Assembly (NCBI GenBank): GCA_015057505.1
Contig: SVEG01000009.1
Coordinates: 86,891-150,890, forward strand
Source: Lachnospiraceae bacterium
GTDB taxonomy: Bacteria; Bacillota; Clostridia; Lachnospirales; Lachnospiraceae
Length of the DNA stretch: 64,000 nucleotides
Reading direction: 5' to 3'
In this document: positions 52,323-62,242 of the stretch, one piece after another
How positions within the stretch are numbered: position 1 is the first letter of the stretch
How the letters are laid out: every line of letters begins with the position of its first letter
The notes under the pieces: generated by a model
What the model was told of the DNA's origin: nothing
The model's input: only the letters and a program-made list of their open reading frames with translations
The model's database searches: none
Made by a program: the position numbers and the translations under genes

Positions 52323-53435
52323 TTAATCATTTAAATTTATTATATTATAACCTGCCGCTTTTCGCAACCTGTTCATAATAGCCTGTCCGAAATTATCCAA
52401 GGAAAATGTCTCCGAATAAATATAATCAACCGCTTTTTCATCACATTCCCTGAGTACCGCATAGAGATTCCTTGCAATGCTTTCCTCATCCTGTCTGCTT
52501 CCGAGCAAAATGAAATCAATCTTATTGTCATTTGGCTGTATTTTTCCGGCTGACTCCGCTTCCGACACCAACTTATCGTAAACGACCTTTGACTCTTTTG
52601 TAGCTATAACCGCAACGCGTCTGTTCTCAGCCATCTTCTCAAGTGCCTGCTTCCAAATAACCGATGCTACCTTATCAATGCTTCCTTCATACAAAGTAAG
52701 CTCTGCCTTAGGTGCATAATGACGGTACTTCATTCCGGGTGCCCTCGGACGCAAATCTTCTGTAGGTTTTACAAGAAGTGTAGGATCAAGACTAACCTCT
52801 CCGGCAACCTCCTCAAGCATTGTTTTTGTAATATAACCGGGACGTAAAATAACCGGCGGGGCGCTTGTCATGTCCACGATGGTTGATTCAATGCCTATGG
52901 CAATATTGCCTCCATCCAAAATCATCTCTATCCTGCCGTCCATATCCTCTACGACATGCTTGGCAAGCGTCGGACTCGGTCTTCCGGAAACATTGGCACT
53001 CGGTGCTGCTATCGGAACACCTGCCGCACGTATCATCGCCACCGCAACGGGATGTGACGGCATTCGTACCGCAACACTGTCAAGGCCGCCCGTAGTCGTG
53101 GAAGGTACTTTGTCCGCCTTTTTGAAAACCATTGTAAGCGGCCCCGGCCAAAAAGTATCTATAAGTTTCTCTGCCTTATCACTTACATTCTCTGCAATAT
53201 CGTACAACATCTCTTTATCTGCAATATGAAGAATAAGTGGATTATCTGAAGGTCTTCCCTTGGCTGCATATATCTTCCTTGATGCATCCGGGTCAAGCCC
53301 ATTGCCTCCGAGTCCGTAAACCGTCTCTGTCGGAAATGCAACAAGACCGCCCTCTCTGAGGATACGGCCTGCTTCTTCGTATATATACTCATCCTTTTTA
53401 ATATCCTGCGTAACTTTAACTGTCTTCGTCTGCAT
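52323..53435 (-). CDS. L-threonylcarbamoyladenylate synthase (Sua5/YwlC)
   Basis: 370 residues: a YrdC-like N-terminal domain (EGGLVAFPTETVYGLGGNGL; AAKGRPSDNPLILHI; PSANVSGRPSPTLAKHV) and a C-terminal Sua5 domain, giving the long Sua5-type architecture. It forms threonylcarbamoyl-AMP for the universal t6A37 tRNA modification. It lies 22 bp upstream of rpiB, in an order common in clostridia. Confidence 0.95.
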   Translation of the reverse strand: MQTKTVKVTQDIKKDEYIYEEAGRILREGGLVAFPTETVYGLGGNGLDPDASRKIYAAKGRPSDNPLILHIADKEMLYDIAENVSDKAEKLIDTFWPGPLTMVFKKADKVPSTTTGGLDSVAVRMPSHPVAVAMIRAAGVPIAAPSANVSGRPSPTLAKHVVEDMDGRIEMILDGGNIAIGIESTIVDMTSAPPVILRPGYITKTMLEEVAGEVSLDPTLLVKPTEDLRPRAPGMKYRHYAPKAELTLYEGSIDKVASVIWKQALEKMAENRRVAVIATKESKVVYDKLVSEAESAGKIQPNDNKIDFILLGSRQDEESIARNLYAVLRECDEKAVDYIYSETFSLDNFGQAIMNRLRKAAGYNIINLND

Positions 53436-53462
53436 AATTACACCATCTTTATCCTGTCCAAA

Positions 53463-54137
53463 TCATCCTATATATTCAAGTATTCCCCTACAAACCGCTT
53501 CCGCAACCTTTTCCTGATATACCGCATCACAAAGCAGAGTTGCTTCGTTCCAATTCGAAAGGAAGCCGCATTCCACTATTACCACGGGGCATGTCACATT
53601 TTTCAAAAGATAATAACTGTCATTGGCTTTGGCACTTCTTATTTTAGGCGGGGTCAAAACATCAACCAGACTTTTCTGTACCATGCCCGCAAGCTCTTCT
53701 CCCTTTTTTGACCCACTATAGTAAAACACCTGCGGTCCGCTTACCGACTCTTCATGATAGCTGTTCTGATGAATACTCACCGTAAGCAGACATTCCGATT
53801 CTGATATAATTTCACAACGCTTTTTCATATCGGAAATCTTCTTATTGGAATCACCTTCATTATAAAGCCCTTTATCTGAGTCTCTTGTCATTATAACCGT
53901 AATCCCCTCAGCCTCAAGCTTTTCCTTAACAAGTACTGCAACACGAAGGTTAATATCCTTCTCAAGAACATTGTTAACACCGACTTTTCCCGGATCAACA
54001 CCTCCATGACCCGCATCGACTACCACTACTATTTTATCGTTTCCGGTTGCACTTGCAATATCCTTTAAATTCGTCGCGCACAAAAAAACAAGTGCAATCA
54101 GCAAACATGCCATTCCTATCTCTAATTTTTTCTTCAT
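53463..54137 (-). CDS. cwlD: N-acetylmuramoyl-L-alanine amidase (CwlD-like, Amidase_3)
   Basis: 224 residues with an N-terminal membrane or signal segment (IGMACLLIALVFLCA) and a zinc amidase domain: VVVDAGHGGVDPGKVG (first His ligand and Glu region), LTVSIHQNSYHEES (His) and VVIVECGFLSNWNEATLL (catalytic Glu). The size and domain match CwlD, needed for muramic-delta-lactam in spore cortex. Vegetative amidases are similar, so sporulation is not proven. It follows the GH18 gene. Confidence 0.85.
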   Translation of the reverse strand: MKKKLEIGMACLLIALVFLCATNLKDIASATGNDKIVVVVDAGHGGVDPGKVGVNNVLEKDINLRVAVLVKEKLEAEGITVIMTRDSDKGLYNEGDSNKKISDMKKRCEIISESECLLTVSIHQNSYHEESVSGPQVFYYSGSKKGEELAGMVQKSLVDVLTPPKIRSAKANDSYYLLKNVTCPVVIVECGFLSNWNEATLLCDAVYQEKVAEAVCRGILEYIG

Positions 54138-54200
54138 TGTCTGCGTCCAAAAGCTTTTTATACATCATATTAGCTTTGTACACAAAACATTCCTTCCGGA

Positions 54201-56012
54201 TTACTTAAGATATGATCCGATAATTTCCCAAATACTGTTCTTCTGAAGAGAAAGTTTCCATCCCGCAACTCCCGCAAGTTCATACTTTTTAATAAGCTCC
54301 ATTTTCTTTGCAATAGACTCTTCTTCCTCAAGCCAAATCTGATAGGTACAACCATCCTTCTCATACTCACCGTAATACTGTCCCACCTTCTCCTGCCATT
54401 TGGGGGTAACGCCGTTCTTCTTAAGTTGCTGCTGTGCATAAGCCATGGATACTGCTTCGCTTGTAAGCAGATATCTGCCATACTTGGATTCAGGATCCTC
54501 AACAAGAACCCCCGCCGACTTATCCTTAGCCTCCGCTTCAGGCGTCTGCTTCCAGATTCTCGTATAAAAAGGCATCGCATTAATAACCTTTTCCGCCGGC
54601 ACCGACTTAAGCGTATTAGCAATTCCTTCCTCAACCCAGCCAAGGGATGCAACGGAACCGCTCTCGGATGAACCCGCATAATGCTCATCATATCCCATAA
54701 TTATAACATAATCGACAATTTTGCCCTGCTCTTTACGATGGTAATGATAGGTTGATGCCGACGGCACATAATTATCTACCGACAATACAATGCCGTTCTT
54801 GCGACATTCTATTGAAAGCTCTCTAAGAAACTGGAGATATCCGTCTCCTGCATCGTAACTTAAAGACTCTATATCCACATTGATACCGTCTATATCATAT
54901 TTAAGAACCTCATCTATAAGCACATCAACAAGATGCTCCCTGCTTTCCATATTAGAAAGAATCTTATAAGTGCTGATGGATTTACTGTAGGTAATATTTT
55001 CAACAAGTGCCCACACCTCAAGCCCCATTGCATGCGCCTTATCCACATAATCCTTGCTTGCAAGCGACTCAATATTTCCGCCGTTGTCACACATCCTAAA
55101 CCATGTGGGCGAAATTACATTTACTCCCGTAACACCATCCATAACCTTGGAAAGATTGGCATTGGCATCCTTGTTGGTAACCTGATGCCATACAAGATTT
55201 ATCTTATAATTCCTACTTATATTGGAATAAACAGGTTCAACATAATTACTTGTAAGTGTCTGTGTGGATTTGCCGCCGATATACTTTGTCTCGATATAAC
55301 CCTTAACACCGGCTTCGTTTTGCACGCAAGTCCACTCATCTATTTCATTAATATAGAGATACTTCTCTCCGGCCTTTGCATCTATCACAATAGGACTCTT
55401 GATGCCTCCGAGCTTCCTTATTCCTGCATCCTCCTTAATCTCAACATATTCCACATCCGTCCACTCGTTCATAAGCATAAGTCTGTTGGGTTCCTCATAA
55501 AACTTATACTGTACATCGGCATACTTCTGCACAAAATCCATGCAAAGATAAATATTCTCACCTTTACTTATTATCATGGGATAATCGGACAGCTTCTCCT
55601 CGCCATTGACACTGTATTTATTACTGTCCGCATTGTATTTATAAAGAACCGTCGCCGTGCTGTAAAGCATCTGTCCTGCGGACGCATCCCAATAAAAATT
55701 CTCACTAAAATAATCCTCAACCATCGTATGGGAAATATATACCTTGCCGTCCTTTACAATGGCATCTCCCTCAATTTTCACACGATTGAGATATATAATT
55801 ACACTGTCATCGCCTTCCTCAACACCAAAATAATCATACAAATTCATATGCTCCGCCGTAGGCGTGTATTTTTCTTTCATTTTATCTATTGCCATATATC
55901 CCACAATGCCTGCTATCAATATTGCAAAAATAAGCACTTGTATCAATCTTTTTTTCAAATCTGCATCCTCCTGCCTTACCCAAATACCGTCATTATTTTT
56001 ATCTGTTGTCAA
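54201..56012 (-). CDS. Membrane-anchored GH18 family glycosidase
   Basis: 603 residues. One membrane helix (LIQVLIFAILIAGIVGYMAI, about 22-42) makes a signal anchor. It is followed by a copper-amine-oxidase-like/SH3-like region (about 60-285; EIDEWTCVQNEAGVKGYIET) and a GH18 barrel with the motif DIDGINVDIESL carrying the catalytic Glu. The barrel ends with AGVAGWKLSLQKNSIWEII. This layout resembles spore-cortex or wall hydrolases of the YaaH/YdhD group, which cut N-acetylglucosamine-containing polymers. It is first in the gene run leading through cwlD to comEB, with a 63-bp gap before cwlD. Confidence 0.85.
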   Translation of the reverse strand: MTTDKNNDGIWVRQEDADLKKRLIQVLIFAILIAGIVGYMAIDKMKEKYTPTAEHMNLYDYFGVEEGDDSVIIYLNRVKIEGDAIVKDGKVYISHTMVEDYFSENFYWDASAGQMLYSTATVLYKYNADSNKYSVNGEEKLSDYPMIISKGENIYLCMDFVQKYADVQYKFYEEPNRLMLMNEWTDVEYVEIKEDAGIRKLGGIKSPIVIDAKAGEKYLYINEIDEWTCVQNEAGVKGYIETKYIGGKSTQTLTSNYVEPVYSNISRNYKINLVWHQVTNKDANANLSKVMDGVTGVNVISPTWFRMCDNGGNIESLASKDYVDKAHAMGLEVWALVENITYSKSISTYKILSNMESREHLVDVLIDEVLKYDIDGINVDIESLSYDAGDGYLQFLRELSIECRKNGIVLSVDNYVPSASTYHYHRKEQGKIVDYVIIMGYDEHYAGSSESGSVASLGWVEEGIANTLKSVPAEKVINAMPFYTRIWKQTPEAEAKDKSAGVLVEDPESKYGRYLLTSEAVSMAYAQQQLKKNGVTPKWQEKVGQYYGEYEKDGCTYQIWLEEEESIAKKMELIKKYELAGVAGWKLSLQKNSIWEIIGSYLK

Positions 56013-56069
56013 TTATAGCATAGACTTGTCGAAAAAACAGTAAAAAAACTGTTTTACCCGAAAAAAATT

Positions 56070-56107
56070 GAGCTATCGACATGATTTTTATTCAATGTCA
56101 ATAGCTC
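56070..56107. terminator. Hairpin terminator upstream of the GH18 gene
   Basis: A 13-bp stem with one G-U pair, 56070-56082 with 56095-56107, lies beyond the stop of the small gene at 56136 on the minus strand and is followed there by TTTTTTT. Confidence 0.82.
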
Positions 56108-56135
56108 TGTGTAACGTAACTCCGGAAATAAAATA

Positions 56136-56375
56136 TTATTCCGTTATTTTATTAAACCTTATTTCAATAATGACGCCTTCTTCATTGCTTACATACTCAC
56201 GCATATAACTGCCTTCTTCCATAACCGTACAGGCATTGGCAATTTCCTGAGGCGTACTGTCCCTCCCTTCCAGATACAGATTAACCCTCTTGTTTTTATA
56301 CTCCCGCAGTTCTTTTGTAAGCTTTATATATTTCTGCTTCTGCTCATTTCTTGAAAAGAAATCGATAACAATCAT
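56136..56375 (-). CDS. Small conserved-looking hypothetical protein
   Basis: 79 residues: a Lys/Glu-rich helical start (NEQKQKYIKLTKELREYKNK) and a C-terminal beta-like part (EYVSNEEGVIIEIRFNKITE). There is no signal peptide or membrane segment. The ATG at 56375 follows GAAGGAGG. It has its own terminator. The family is not recognised. Confidence 0.7.
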   Translation of the reverse strand: MIVIDFFSRNEQKQKYIKLTKELREYKNKRVNLYLEGRDSTPQEIANACTVMEEGSYMREYVSNEEGVIIEIRFNKITE

Positions 56376-56500
56376 AAATTCCCTCCTTCACATTATTTAA
56401 TCTTAGCACCTTCTTAATTCCTTTTACGGAAGCGTAATCATCGTGATATATTATAATTAAAGTGCAAAGATTCTTAATGCCTGACAAGCAATCCGGGAAC

Positions 56501-57061
56501 TTATAAGAAAGTTTCAAAAAAATAAAATTCCGCGCGTCTTATCCGAAATGGATTAAGCCCTGCAGGAAGCTGAATAAAGGAATTATTTATCTCCTTTTTA
56601 AAATAGTTTCCTTCCCTGCGCTCAAAATACTCTGCCAGCAAAAAGTATTCCTCTCTTCTACCATCCGCCAAAAGCTGTTCTATACACTCCTTATACTCTG
56701 CAGCTTCCCAAATTTTAAGTGATCCCACAAGAAGCTTCTTATCATAATCCGATAAATCAACTCTTCTGTTACCAAAAATCTTCAAACCATCAAAAATAAT
56801 ATAATTGTATTTTTCTTTCAAAAGCTTAGGTAAGAGTTTTTCCTTATAATACGGATAATACCTGACCCCGAACAAATCAAAATATTCTCCATCCCTGATA
56901 TCTTGTTTAAAATACCGCACCATTTCTTCAAGTGCTTTTTTTTCCGACAATTCCACAACTGCAACTTTTTTTCGTTTCACTGCCGTAAGATAATTTGCAA
57001 TTGAAACCGGTAACCATAAATACCTGGTACCAATCTGCGATTGCACATTATATATACCCAA
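56501..57061 (-). CDS. Degenerate MinD/CpaE-like protein, paralogue of the kinase C-terminal domain
   Basis: 186 residues. The N-terminus MGIYNVQSQIGTRYLWLPVS occupies the place of a deviant Walker A loop but lacks the Lys and Gly residues needed to bind ATP. KKVAVVEL, FGVRYYPYYKEKL and YNYIIFDGLKIFG align by eye with segments in the C-terminal half of the upstream kinase (CCLFAEQ, KGIRMLPYYGKTV and PMVIINDYGLFCD). It is therefore probably a pseudo-ATPase. It starts 31 bp after the kinase gene; an AAGGTG-type site lies upstream. Confidence 0.7.
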   Translation of the reverse strand: MGIYNVQSQIGTRYLWLPVSIANYLTAVKRKKVAVVELSEKKALEEMVRYFKQDIRDGEYFDLFGVRYYPYYKEKLLPKLLKEKYNYIIFDGLKIFGNRRVDLSDYDKKLLVGSLKIWEAAEYKECIEQLLADGRREEYFLLAEYFERREGNYFKKEINNSFIQLPAGLNPFRIRRAEFYFFETFL

Positions 57062-57092
57062 AGTTATTGTGTTTACGTTAATAAAGAGCCTT

Positions 57093-58448
57093 TCACCTTC
57101 CTCCTTTTTTTAAAATTTCACAAACAAGCTTTTCAAGAAAGCTGTCCCCGACCCGCCCCGGGGACCACCATCTTTGAAAATACGGCATTCTTATAAAAGA
57201 ACCCTTTAAACCTTTTGTGAGCCGATAAAACGATGTTCCGTCTGCCATATTAACGACCGAAACCAACTTTTCACTTTGCAAATAAGAAACCTTATCAATA
57301 AGTTTTTTAAACTCCCAAGCTTTTCCGTCACCTACAAACAGACAAACATCACTTTTAGAATATTCCCCGCTGATTTCATCACAAAAAAGTCCATAGTCAT
57401 TAATTATAACCATAGGCCTTTTTTTACTTAATTTTTCATACTCAGGATCAACTGTTTTTCCGTAATAGGGAAGCATTCTGATTCCCTTATACAAAAACAC
57501 TCCCTCCTGCACTCGAAGGTACTCCTTTTTGCACTCCAATAAACTCATGAGAATTCCGGGAACGGTTTGTTCCGCAAACAGACAGCAATATCCTTTTTTC
57601 TCAAGATATTTTGCGAGAGACATTCCAAGATGCGTTACGCCGACTCTCCTGTCGGCACCCGCAATAGAAATTACAAGATTTGTGGTTTCCTTACTTTTTT
57701 TAATAACCGGTTTTAGATTGATTTTTTGCAATGCATCAGACAGTTCTTTCATTGAACCATATCTTTGTTCGGGATTATGATGCATGCATTTTTTTATGAC
57801 ATTTCCCACTTTTTTTGGAAACTTTTTAAGGGCCGGTATTTCCCCTGCTCGCGGCAGTTCCCCCGTCAGCATATAATAGAGCAGAGCACCGACTCCATAT
57901 ATGTCTGTTGCAGGACTTACCTTACCTCCTTTTTCGTAAAGTTCAGGAGCCGCATACCCTACTGTTCCGTAACGGTAATTACGACAGGCAAAATCCTTAG
58001 AATACACGCTATTGCCAAAATCTACGAGAAACACTTCTCCTTCTGACAAAATAACGTTATCCGGCTGGCAGTCCAGATACAAAATTTCTCCACTGATATG
58101 CCTGTGCAAATATTTAAGAATGTCACATAGTTGAATTGCGTACCTGATAGCGGTACTGATTGAAACAGCCCTTCGCATTACTTCGGACTTTAAAGATTCC
58201 CCCTCTACATACTCCTCAACAATATAATAATAATCCTTATCTTTTTGGATATCATATAGTAGGGGTATGCGGGGATGCTTTAGATGTTTTAAAACTTGTG
58301 TTTCCCAATAAAATCGTTCTTCGGCCTCCGAACCTATACTGAGACGCTTAATAACAAAAAGTTTGTCTAACTCCGTCTGCCTAGCAAGGCAAACGGTAAC
58401 ATTCGGGTCCGACTTAAAATATCGCTTAATTTTATACCTTGTTAACAA
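57093..58448 (-). CDS. Ser/Thr protein kinase fused to a degenerate MinD-like P-loop domain
   Basis: About 451 residues. Residues about 1-265 form a Hanks-type kinase: Lys in LFVIKRL, catalytic Asp in ILYLDCQPDNVIL (HRD replaced by YLD), DFG in LVDFGNS and APE in GYAAPELYEKGG. Residues about 275 to the end form a SIMIBI/MinD-like domain starting ISIAGADRRVGVTHLGMSLA, where both Lys of the deviant Walker A are absent. There is no membrane helix and there are no PASTA repeats. I favour a TTG start at 58448 with GGAAAGG upstream; a GTG at 58469 is possible. Similar kinase/CpaE-like pairs occur near Flp-pilus genes in clostridia, but none are in this window. Confidence 0.8.
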   Translation of the reverse strand: MLTRYKIKRYFKSDPNVTVCLARQTELDKLFVIKRLSIGSEAEERFYWETQVLKHLKHPRIPLLYDIQKDKDYYYIVEEYVEGESLKSEVMRRAVSISTAIRYAIQLCDILKYLHRHISGEILYLDCQPDNVILSEGEVFLVDFGNSVYSKDFACRNYRYGTVGYAAPELYEKGGKVSPATDIYGVGALLYYMLTGELPRAGEIPALKKFPKKVGNVIKKCMHHNPEQRYGSMKELSDALQKINLKPVIKKSKETTNLVISIAGADRRVGVTHLGMSLAKYLEKKGYCCLFAEQTVPGILMSLLECKKEYLRVQEGVFLYKGIRMLPYYGKTVDPEYEKLSKKRPMVIINDYGLFCDEISGEYSKSDVCLFVGDGKAWEFKKLIDKVSYLQSEKLVSVVNMADGTSFYRLTKGLKGSFIRMPYFQRWWSPGRVGDSFLEKLVCEILKKGGR

Positions 58449-58623
58449 AACGACCTTTCCGAAAACCACAATCCTGTATGGAAGATTATAACAGTTTTTT
58501 TGCGACTATACAATAGTAATTTTCGACATTTTGTCGATTTATCTTTACTAGAATCCTTTGATGTATTATACTGTAGGTGTAAACAAACAGTTTGATTATA
58601 GTTTTATTTTAGGAAGTGATAGT

Positions 58624-59418
58624 ATGAAAATAGAAAAAATAAACGACAATCAGATAAGATGTACTTTAAATAAACATGACCTTGCTTCCCGTGAGATTAA
58701 GCTCAGCGAACTTGCTTACGGAACCGAGAAGGCTAAGAATCTTTTTCGGGATATGATGCAACAGGCTTCGTTTGAATACGGTTTTGAGGCAGATGATCAT
58801 CCCCTGATGATAGAGGCTATTCCTTTATCTGCTGACAGTATTATTTTAAACATCTCCAAGGTAGAAGATCCCGATGAACTGGATACCAGGTTTTCAAAGT
58901 TCTCTCCGTCATATGAAGAATCCGACGATATTAATGACTTTGCAGATGAATATGACGACTTTGCAGATGACAGCGCTGATGAAATCATCGATTATTATGC
59001 CGAGGATTCCGAAGATAATTTAAAAGATAGCTTTGTTTCCCTTCGCGAACTGCTTTCCAATAAATTATCCGGCAAAAACAACCCTAAATCCGGTACGACT
59101 GAGACTTCCGGTGATTCGGAACATGATTTACTTCGTATTTATCGTTTTCAGAATTTATCAACACTGGAACGACTTTCAGTAGTACTTAAGAATGTTTATT
59201 TTGGTTCAAACACCCTTTACAAAGACAGTGTTAATTCTGTATACTATCTGGTTGTTAACAAATCCGGGCATACTCCGGAAGAGTTTAATCGCATTTGTAA
59301 CATTTTAACCGAGTACGGCATCCGTGAGAATACTTCTTCTTCAAGAGAAGCTTTCTTCATGGAACACTTTACTCTCATGATTAAAGAGACTGCTCTTCAG
59401 GTTCTCTCAACACTTTAG
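58624..59418 (+). CDS. mecA: Adaptor protein MecA
   Basis: 264 residues. The N-terminal substrate-binding domain (MKIEKINDNQIRCTLNKHDL) and the C-terminal ClpC-binding domain (YRFQNLSTLERLSVVLKNVY) flank a long acidic linker rich in Asp, Glu and Ser (about 100-150). MecA delivers substrates to the ClpCP protease and regulates competence or stress proteins. The ATG at 58624 follows TAGGAAGTGAT; a longer in-frame reading from 58558 lacks both homology and a site. The linker is longer and more acidic than in Bacillus MecA. Confidence 0.9.
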   Translation: MKIEKINDNQIRCTLNKHDLASREIKLSELAYGTEKAKNLFRDMMQQASFEYGFEADDHPLMIEAIPLSADSIILNISKVEDPDELDTRFSKFSPSYEESDDINDFADEYDDFADDSADEIIDYYAEDSEDNLKDSFVSLRELLSNKLSGKNNPKSGTTETSGDSEHDLLRIYRFQNLSTLERLSVVLKNVYFGSNTLYKDSVNSVYYLVVNKSGHTPEEFNRICNILTEYGIRENTSSSREAFFMEHFTLMIKETALQVLSTL

Positions 59419-59484
59419 GTCTTAATTGACAGTCGCCACAGTCAGCGACTTTAATTTAAGTAATATATAATAGGAGGCACTATA

Positions 59485-59694
59485 ATGGCACAGATTTCTA
59501 AAGATATGATTATTGCTGATATTATTAAGCTCGACACCGATCTTATTCCTGTTCTTTTGAGTTCAGGCATGCATTGCGTCGGTTGTCCTTCCGCACAGGG
59601 CGAGTCCCTTGAGGAAGCCGCTATGGTTCACGGTATTGACCCTGACCATCTTACGGCAGTGCTTAATGATTTCCTTGAAGCAAAGAATTCATAA
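59485..59694 (+). CDS. DUF1858 (hydride-cluster-protein-associated redox disulfide) domain protein
   Basis: 69 residues. The DUF1858 motif with two cysteines in [18 protein letters not shown] is clear. The family is found in anaerobes, often near redox or hybrid-cluster proteins, with a proposed but unproven redox role. TAGGAGG precedes the ATG. A terminator follows directly, so it is not co-transcribed with pflB. Confidence 0.9.
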   Translation: MAQISKDMIIADIIKLDTDLIPVLLSSGMHCVGCPSAQGESLEEAAMVHGIDPDHLTAVLNDFLEAKNS

Positions 59695-59703
59695 AACACT
59701 TTT

Positions 59704-59732
59704 AAGACCTGTTTTTATGACAGGTCTTTTTT
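59704..59732 (+). terminator. Terminator of the DUF1858 gene
   Basis: An 8-bp stem AAGACCTG/CAGGTCTT (59704-59711 with 59721-59728) is followed by an unbroken T run to 59732. Confidence 0.9.
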
Positions 59733-59758
59733 GTTTATTTATTAACAAATTTTATGGC

Positions 59759-59787
59759 TTGACTTTTAAAGAGTTTAGTTTTACAAT
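59759..59787 (+). promoter_or_regulatory. pflB promoter
   Basis: TTGACT (59759-59764), 17 bases, TACAAT (59782-59787), about 45 bp upstream of the pflB ATG. It lies directly after the DUF1858 terminator. Confidence 0.72.
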
Positions 59788-59832
59788 ACGAGATTGTGTG
59801 ACAAATAACAGATTTTAACGGAGGACATAGAA

Positions 59833-62133
59833 ATGAGAGAAGAATGGCTCGGATTTGAATCCGGAAAATGGGAAACCGAAGTTAATGTACGTAATTTCAT
59901 TAGAAAGAATTACACAATGTACGACGGTGATGATTCCTTTTTAACAGGTGCAACAGAAGCAACTAAGACTCTTTGGGCACAGGTTATGGAATTAACAAAA
60001 CAGGAAATTGCAGCCGGTGGCGTGCTTGATATGGATACAAAAGTTATATCTACACTTACATCACACGGTCCCGGATATCTAAATAAAGAATTGGAGACTA
60101 TCGTTGGTTTCCAGACAGACAAGCCTTTTAAGCGTTCAATGCAGCCTTACGGTGGCATCCGTATGGCAGCTAAGGCATGTAGCGACAACGGTTATACACT
60201 TGATTCTGAAATTGAAGAATTCTTTACAACTCATCGCAAAACACATAATGCAGGTGTATTTGACGCTTACACACCTGAGATGCGTGCTGCAAGATCAAGC
60301 CACATTATCACAGGTCTTCCGGATGCTTACGGCCGCGGACGTATCATCGGCGACTATAGACGTGTTGCTTTGTACGGTATTGATTTTCTCGTTGAGGATA
60401 AAGAACGTCAGAAGCGCAACACCCCTACAACAATGACTCCCGATGTTATTCGTGACAGAGAAGAACTTTCAGAGCAGATTCGTGCACTTTTGGATCTTAA
60501 GAAGATGGCAGCGCTTTACGGAATGGATATTTCAAAGCCTGCTACTAACGTACAGGAAGCTATTCAGGCATTGTACTTCGGATATCTTGGTGCAATCAAA
60601 GAACAGAACGGCGCTGCCATGTCACTTGGACGTACATCTACATTCCTTGATATTTATGCCGAGCGTGACTTAAAGAACGGTAAATTTACAGAGGAGCAGA
60701 TTCAGGAGTTTATCGACCACTTTGTTATGAAGCTTCGTCTTGTTAAATTTGCCCGTACACCCGAGTATAACGCACTTTTCGCAGGTGATCCCACATGGGT
60801 GACGGAATCAATCGGTGGTGTTGCTATCGACGGACGTCATATGGTAACAAAAATGTCATACCGTTACCTTCAGACTTTATACAACTTGGGAACAGCTCCC
60901 GAACCAAACTTAACAGTTCTTTGGTCAACAAGACTTCCTGAGAACTTCAAGCGTTTCTGTGCGAAGACTTCTATTGAGACATCTTCAATCCAGTACGAGA
61001 ACGATGACCTCATGAGAGTTACACACGGTGATGATTACGCTATCGCTTGTTGCGTATCTTCAATGCGTGTAGGTAAAGAGATGCAGTTCTTCGGTGCACG
61101 TGCTAACCTTGCAAAATGTTTGTTATACGCTATCAATGGTGGTGTTGACGAAATCAGCAAGAAGCAGGTAGGACCCAAATATCGTCCGATTACTTCAGAG
61201 TACCTTGATTACGATGAAGTTATGGAAAAATATATTGACATGATGAAGTGGCTTGCTAAGCTTTACGTTAATACACTTAACATTATCCACTACATGCATG
61301 ATAAGTATTGCTACGAAAGACTTCAGATGGCTCTCCATGACAAAGAAGTTTTACGTTATTTCGCAACAGGTATTGCAGGCCTTTCAGTTGTTGCCGACTC
61401 TCTTTCAGCAATTAAATATGCTAAGGTTCGTGTAATCAGAGATGAGAACGGCGTTGCTGTTGATTACAAGGTTGAGGGCGATTTCCCTAAATACGGTAAC
61501 AATGACGACCGTGTCGACCAGCTTGCAGTTGACGTTGTTAAGATTTTCATGGGATTTGTAAAGGGTTCACACACATACCGTAATGGTGTTGCTACAACTT
61601 CTATCCTTACTATTACATCTAACGTTATGTACGGTAAGAATACAGGTTCAACTCCTGACGGAAGAAAGGGCGGCGAACCTTTCGCACCAGGTGCCAACCC
61701 GATGCACGGACGTGATACTCACGGAGCTTTAGCTTCTCTTTCATCAGTTGCGAAACTTCCTTTCCGCGAAGCACAGGACGGTATTTCAAATACCTTCTCA
61801 ATTGTTCCGGATGCACTCGGCAAGAGCAATATGCTTTTCGTTAACGACACTCCGGATGTTACTTGCGGCTGTGAAGAAGTTACATGTGCTGTTGATGCAA
61901 ATGACCAGCAGATTGAAAACCTTGTAGGTCTTCTCGATGGTTACAGCATGAAGGGTGGACATCACCTTAACGTTAACGTATTTACAAGAGAGACTCTTCT
62001 TGATGCACAGGCTCACCCTGAGAAATATCCTCAGCTTACAGTTCGTGTATCAGGTTATGCGGTTAACTTTATAAAGCTTACAAAGGAACAGCAGGACGAG
62101 GTTATTTCACGTACATTCCACTGCTGCATGTAA
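59833..62133 (+). CDS. pflB: Formate C-acetyltransferase (pyruvate formate-lyase)
   Basis: 766 residues. The adjacent catalytic cysteines are Cys406-Cys407 ([13 protein letters not shown]), and the glycyl-radical motif RVSGYAVNF places the radical on Gly741. It splits pyruvate with CoA into acetyl-CoA and formate under anaerobic conditions. Full-length PFL features ([35 protein letters not shown]) distinguish it from other glycyl radical enzymes. CGGAGGA precedes the ATG. Its activating enzyme follows after an intergenic hairpin. Codon use appears optimised, as expected for an abundant enzyme. Confidence 0.98.
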   Translation: MREEWLGFESGKWETEVNVRNFIRKNYTMYDGDDSFLTGATEATKTLWAQVMELTKQEIAAGGVLDMDTKVISTLTSHGPGYLNKELETIVGFQTDKPFKRSMQPYGGIRMAAKACSDNGYTLDSEIEEFFTTHRKTHNAGVFDAYTPEMRAARSSHIITGLPDAYGRGRIIGDYRRVALYGIDFLVEDKERQKRNTPTTMTPDVIRDREELSEQIRALLDLKKMAALYGMDISKPATNVQEAIQALYFGYLGAIKEQNGAAMSLGRTSTFLDIYAERDLKNGKFTEEQIQEFIDHFVMKLRLVKFARTPEYNALFAGDPTWVTESIGGVAIDGRHMVTKMSYRYLQTLYNLGTAPEPNLTVLWSTRLPENFKRFCAKTSIETSSIQYENDDLMRVTHGDDYAIACCVSSMRVGKEMQFFGARANLAKCLLYAINGGVDEISKKQVGPKYRPITSEYLDYDEVMEKYIDMMKWLAKLYVNTLNIIHYMHDKYCYERLQMALHDKEVLRYFATGIAGLSVVADSLSAIKYAKVRVIRDENGVAVDYKVEGDFPKYGNNDDRVDQLAVDVVKIFMGFVKGSHTYRNGVATTSILTITSNVMYGKNTGSTPDGRKGGEPFAPGANPMHGRDTHGALASLSSVAKLPFREAQDGISNTFSIVPDALGKSNMLFVNDTPDVTCGCEEVTCAVDANDQQIENLVGLLDGYSMKGGHHLNVNVFTRETLLDAQAHPEKYPQLTVRVSGYAVNFIKLTKEQQDEVISRTFHCCM

Positions 62134-62157
62134 TAGCAAATTATTATTAGATTTATC

Positions 62158-62218
62158 TGCGGGAATTGTTGCAAATTATCCTTTAAACAGGTTATAATTT
62201 TATTGCGACATTCCCGCA
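62158..62218 (+). terminator. Hairpin terminator between pflB and pflA
   Basis: The arms 62158-62174 and 62203-62218 pair with one bulge and one G-U pair and are followed by AATATTTTTTT. It should reduce pflA expression relative to pflB by partial termination. Confidence 0.85.
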
Positions 62219-62242
62219 ATATTTTTTTGAAAGGATCTTATT

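Noticed and set aside
54933..56018. A 361-codon open frame on the plus strand opposite the GH18 gene
   Set aside because: It lacks a ribosome site and family motifs, its composition is what antisense of a real gene would give, and the opposite strand encodes a well-supported GH18 protein.
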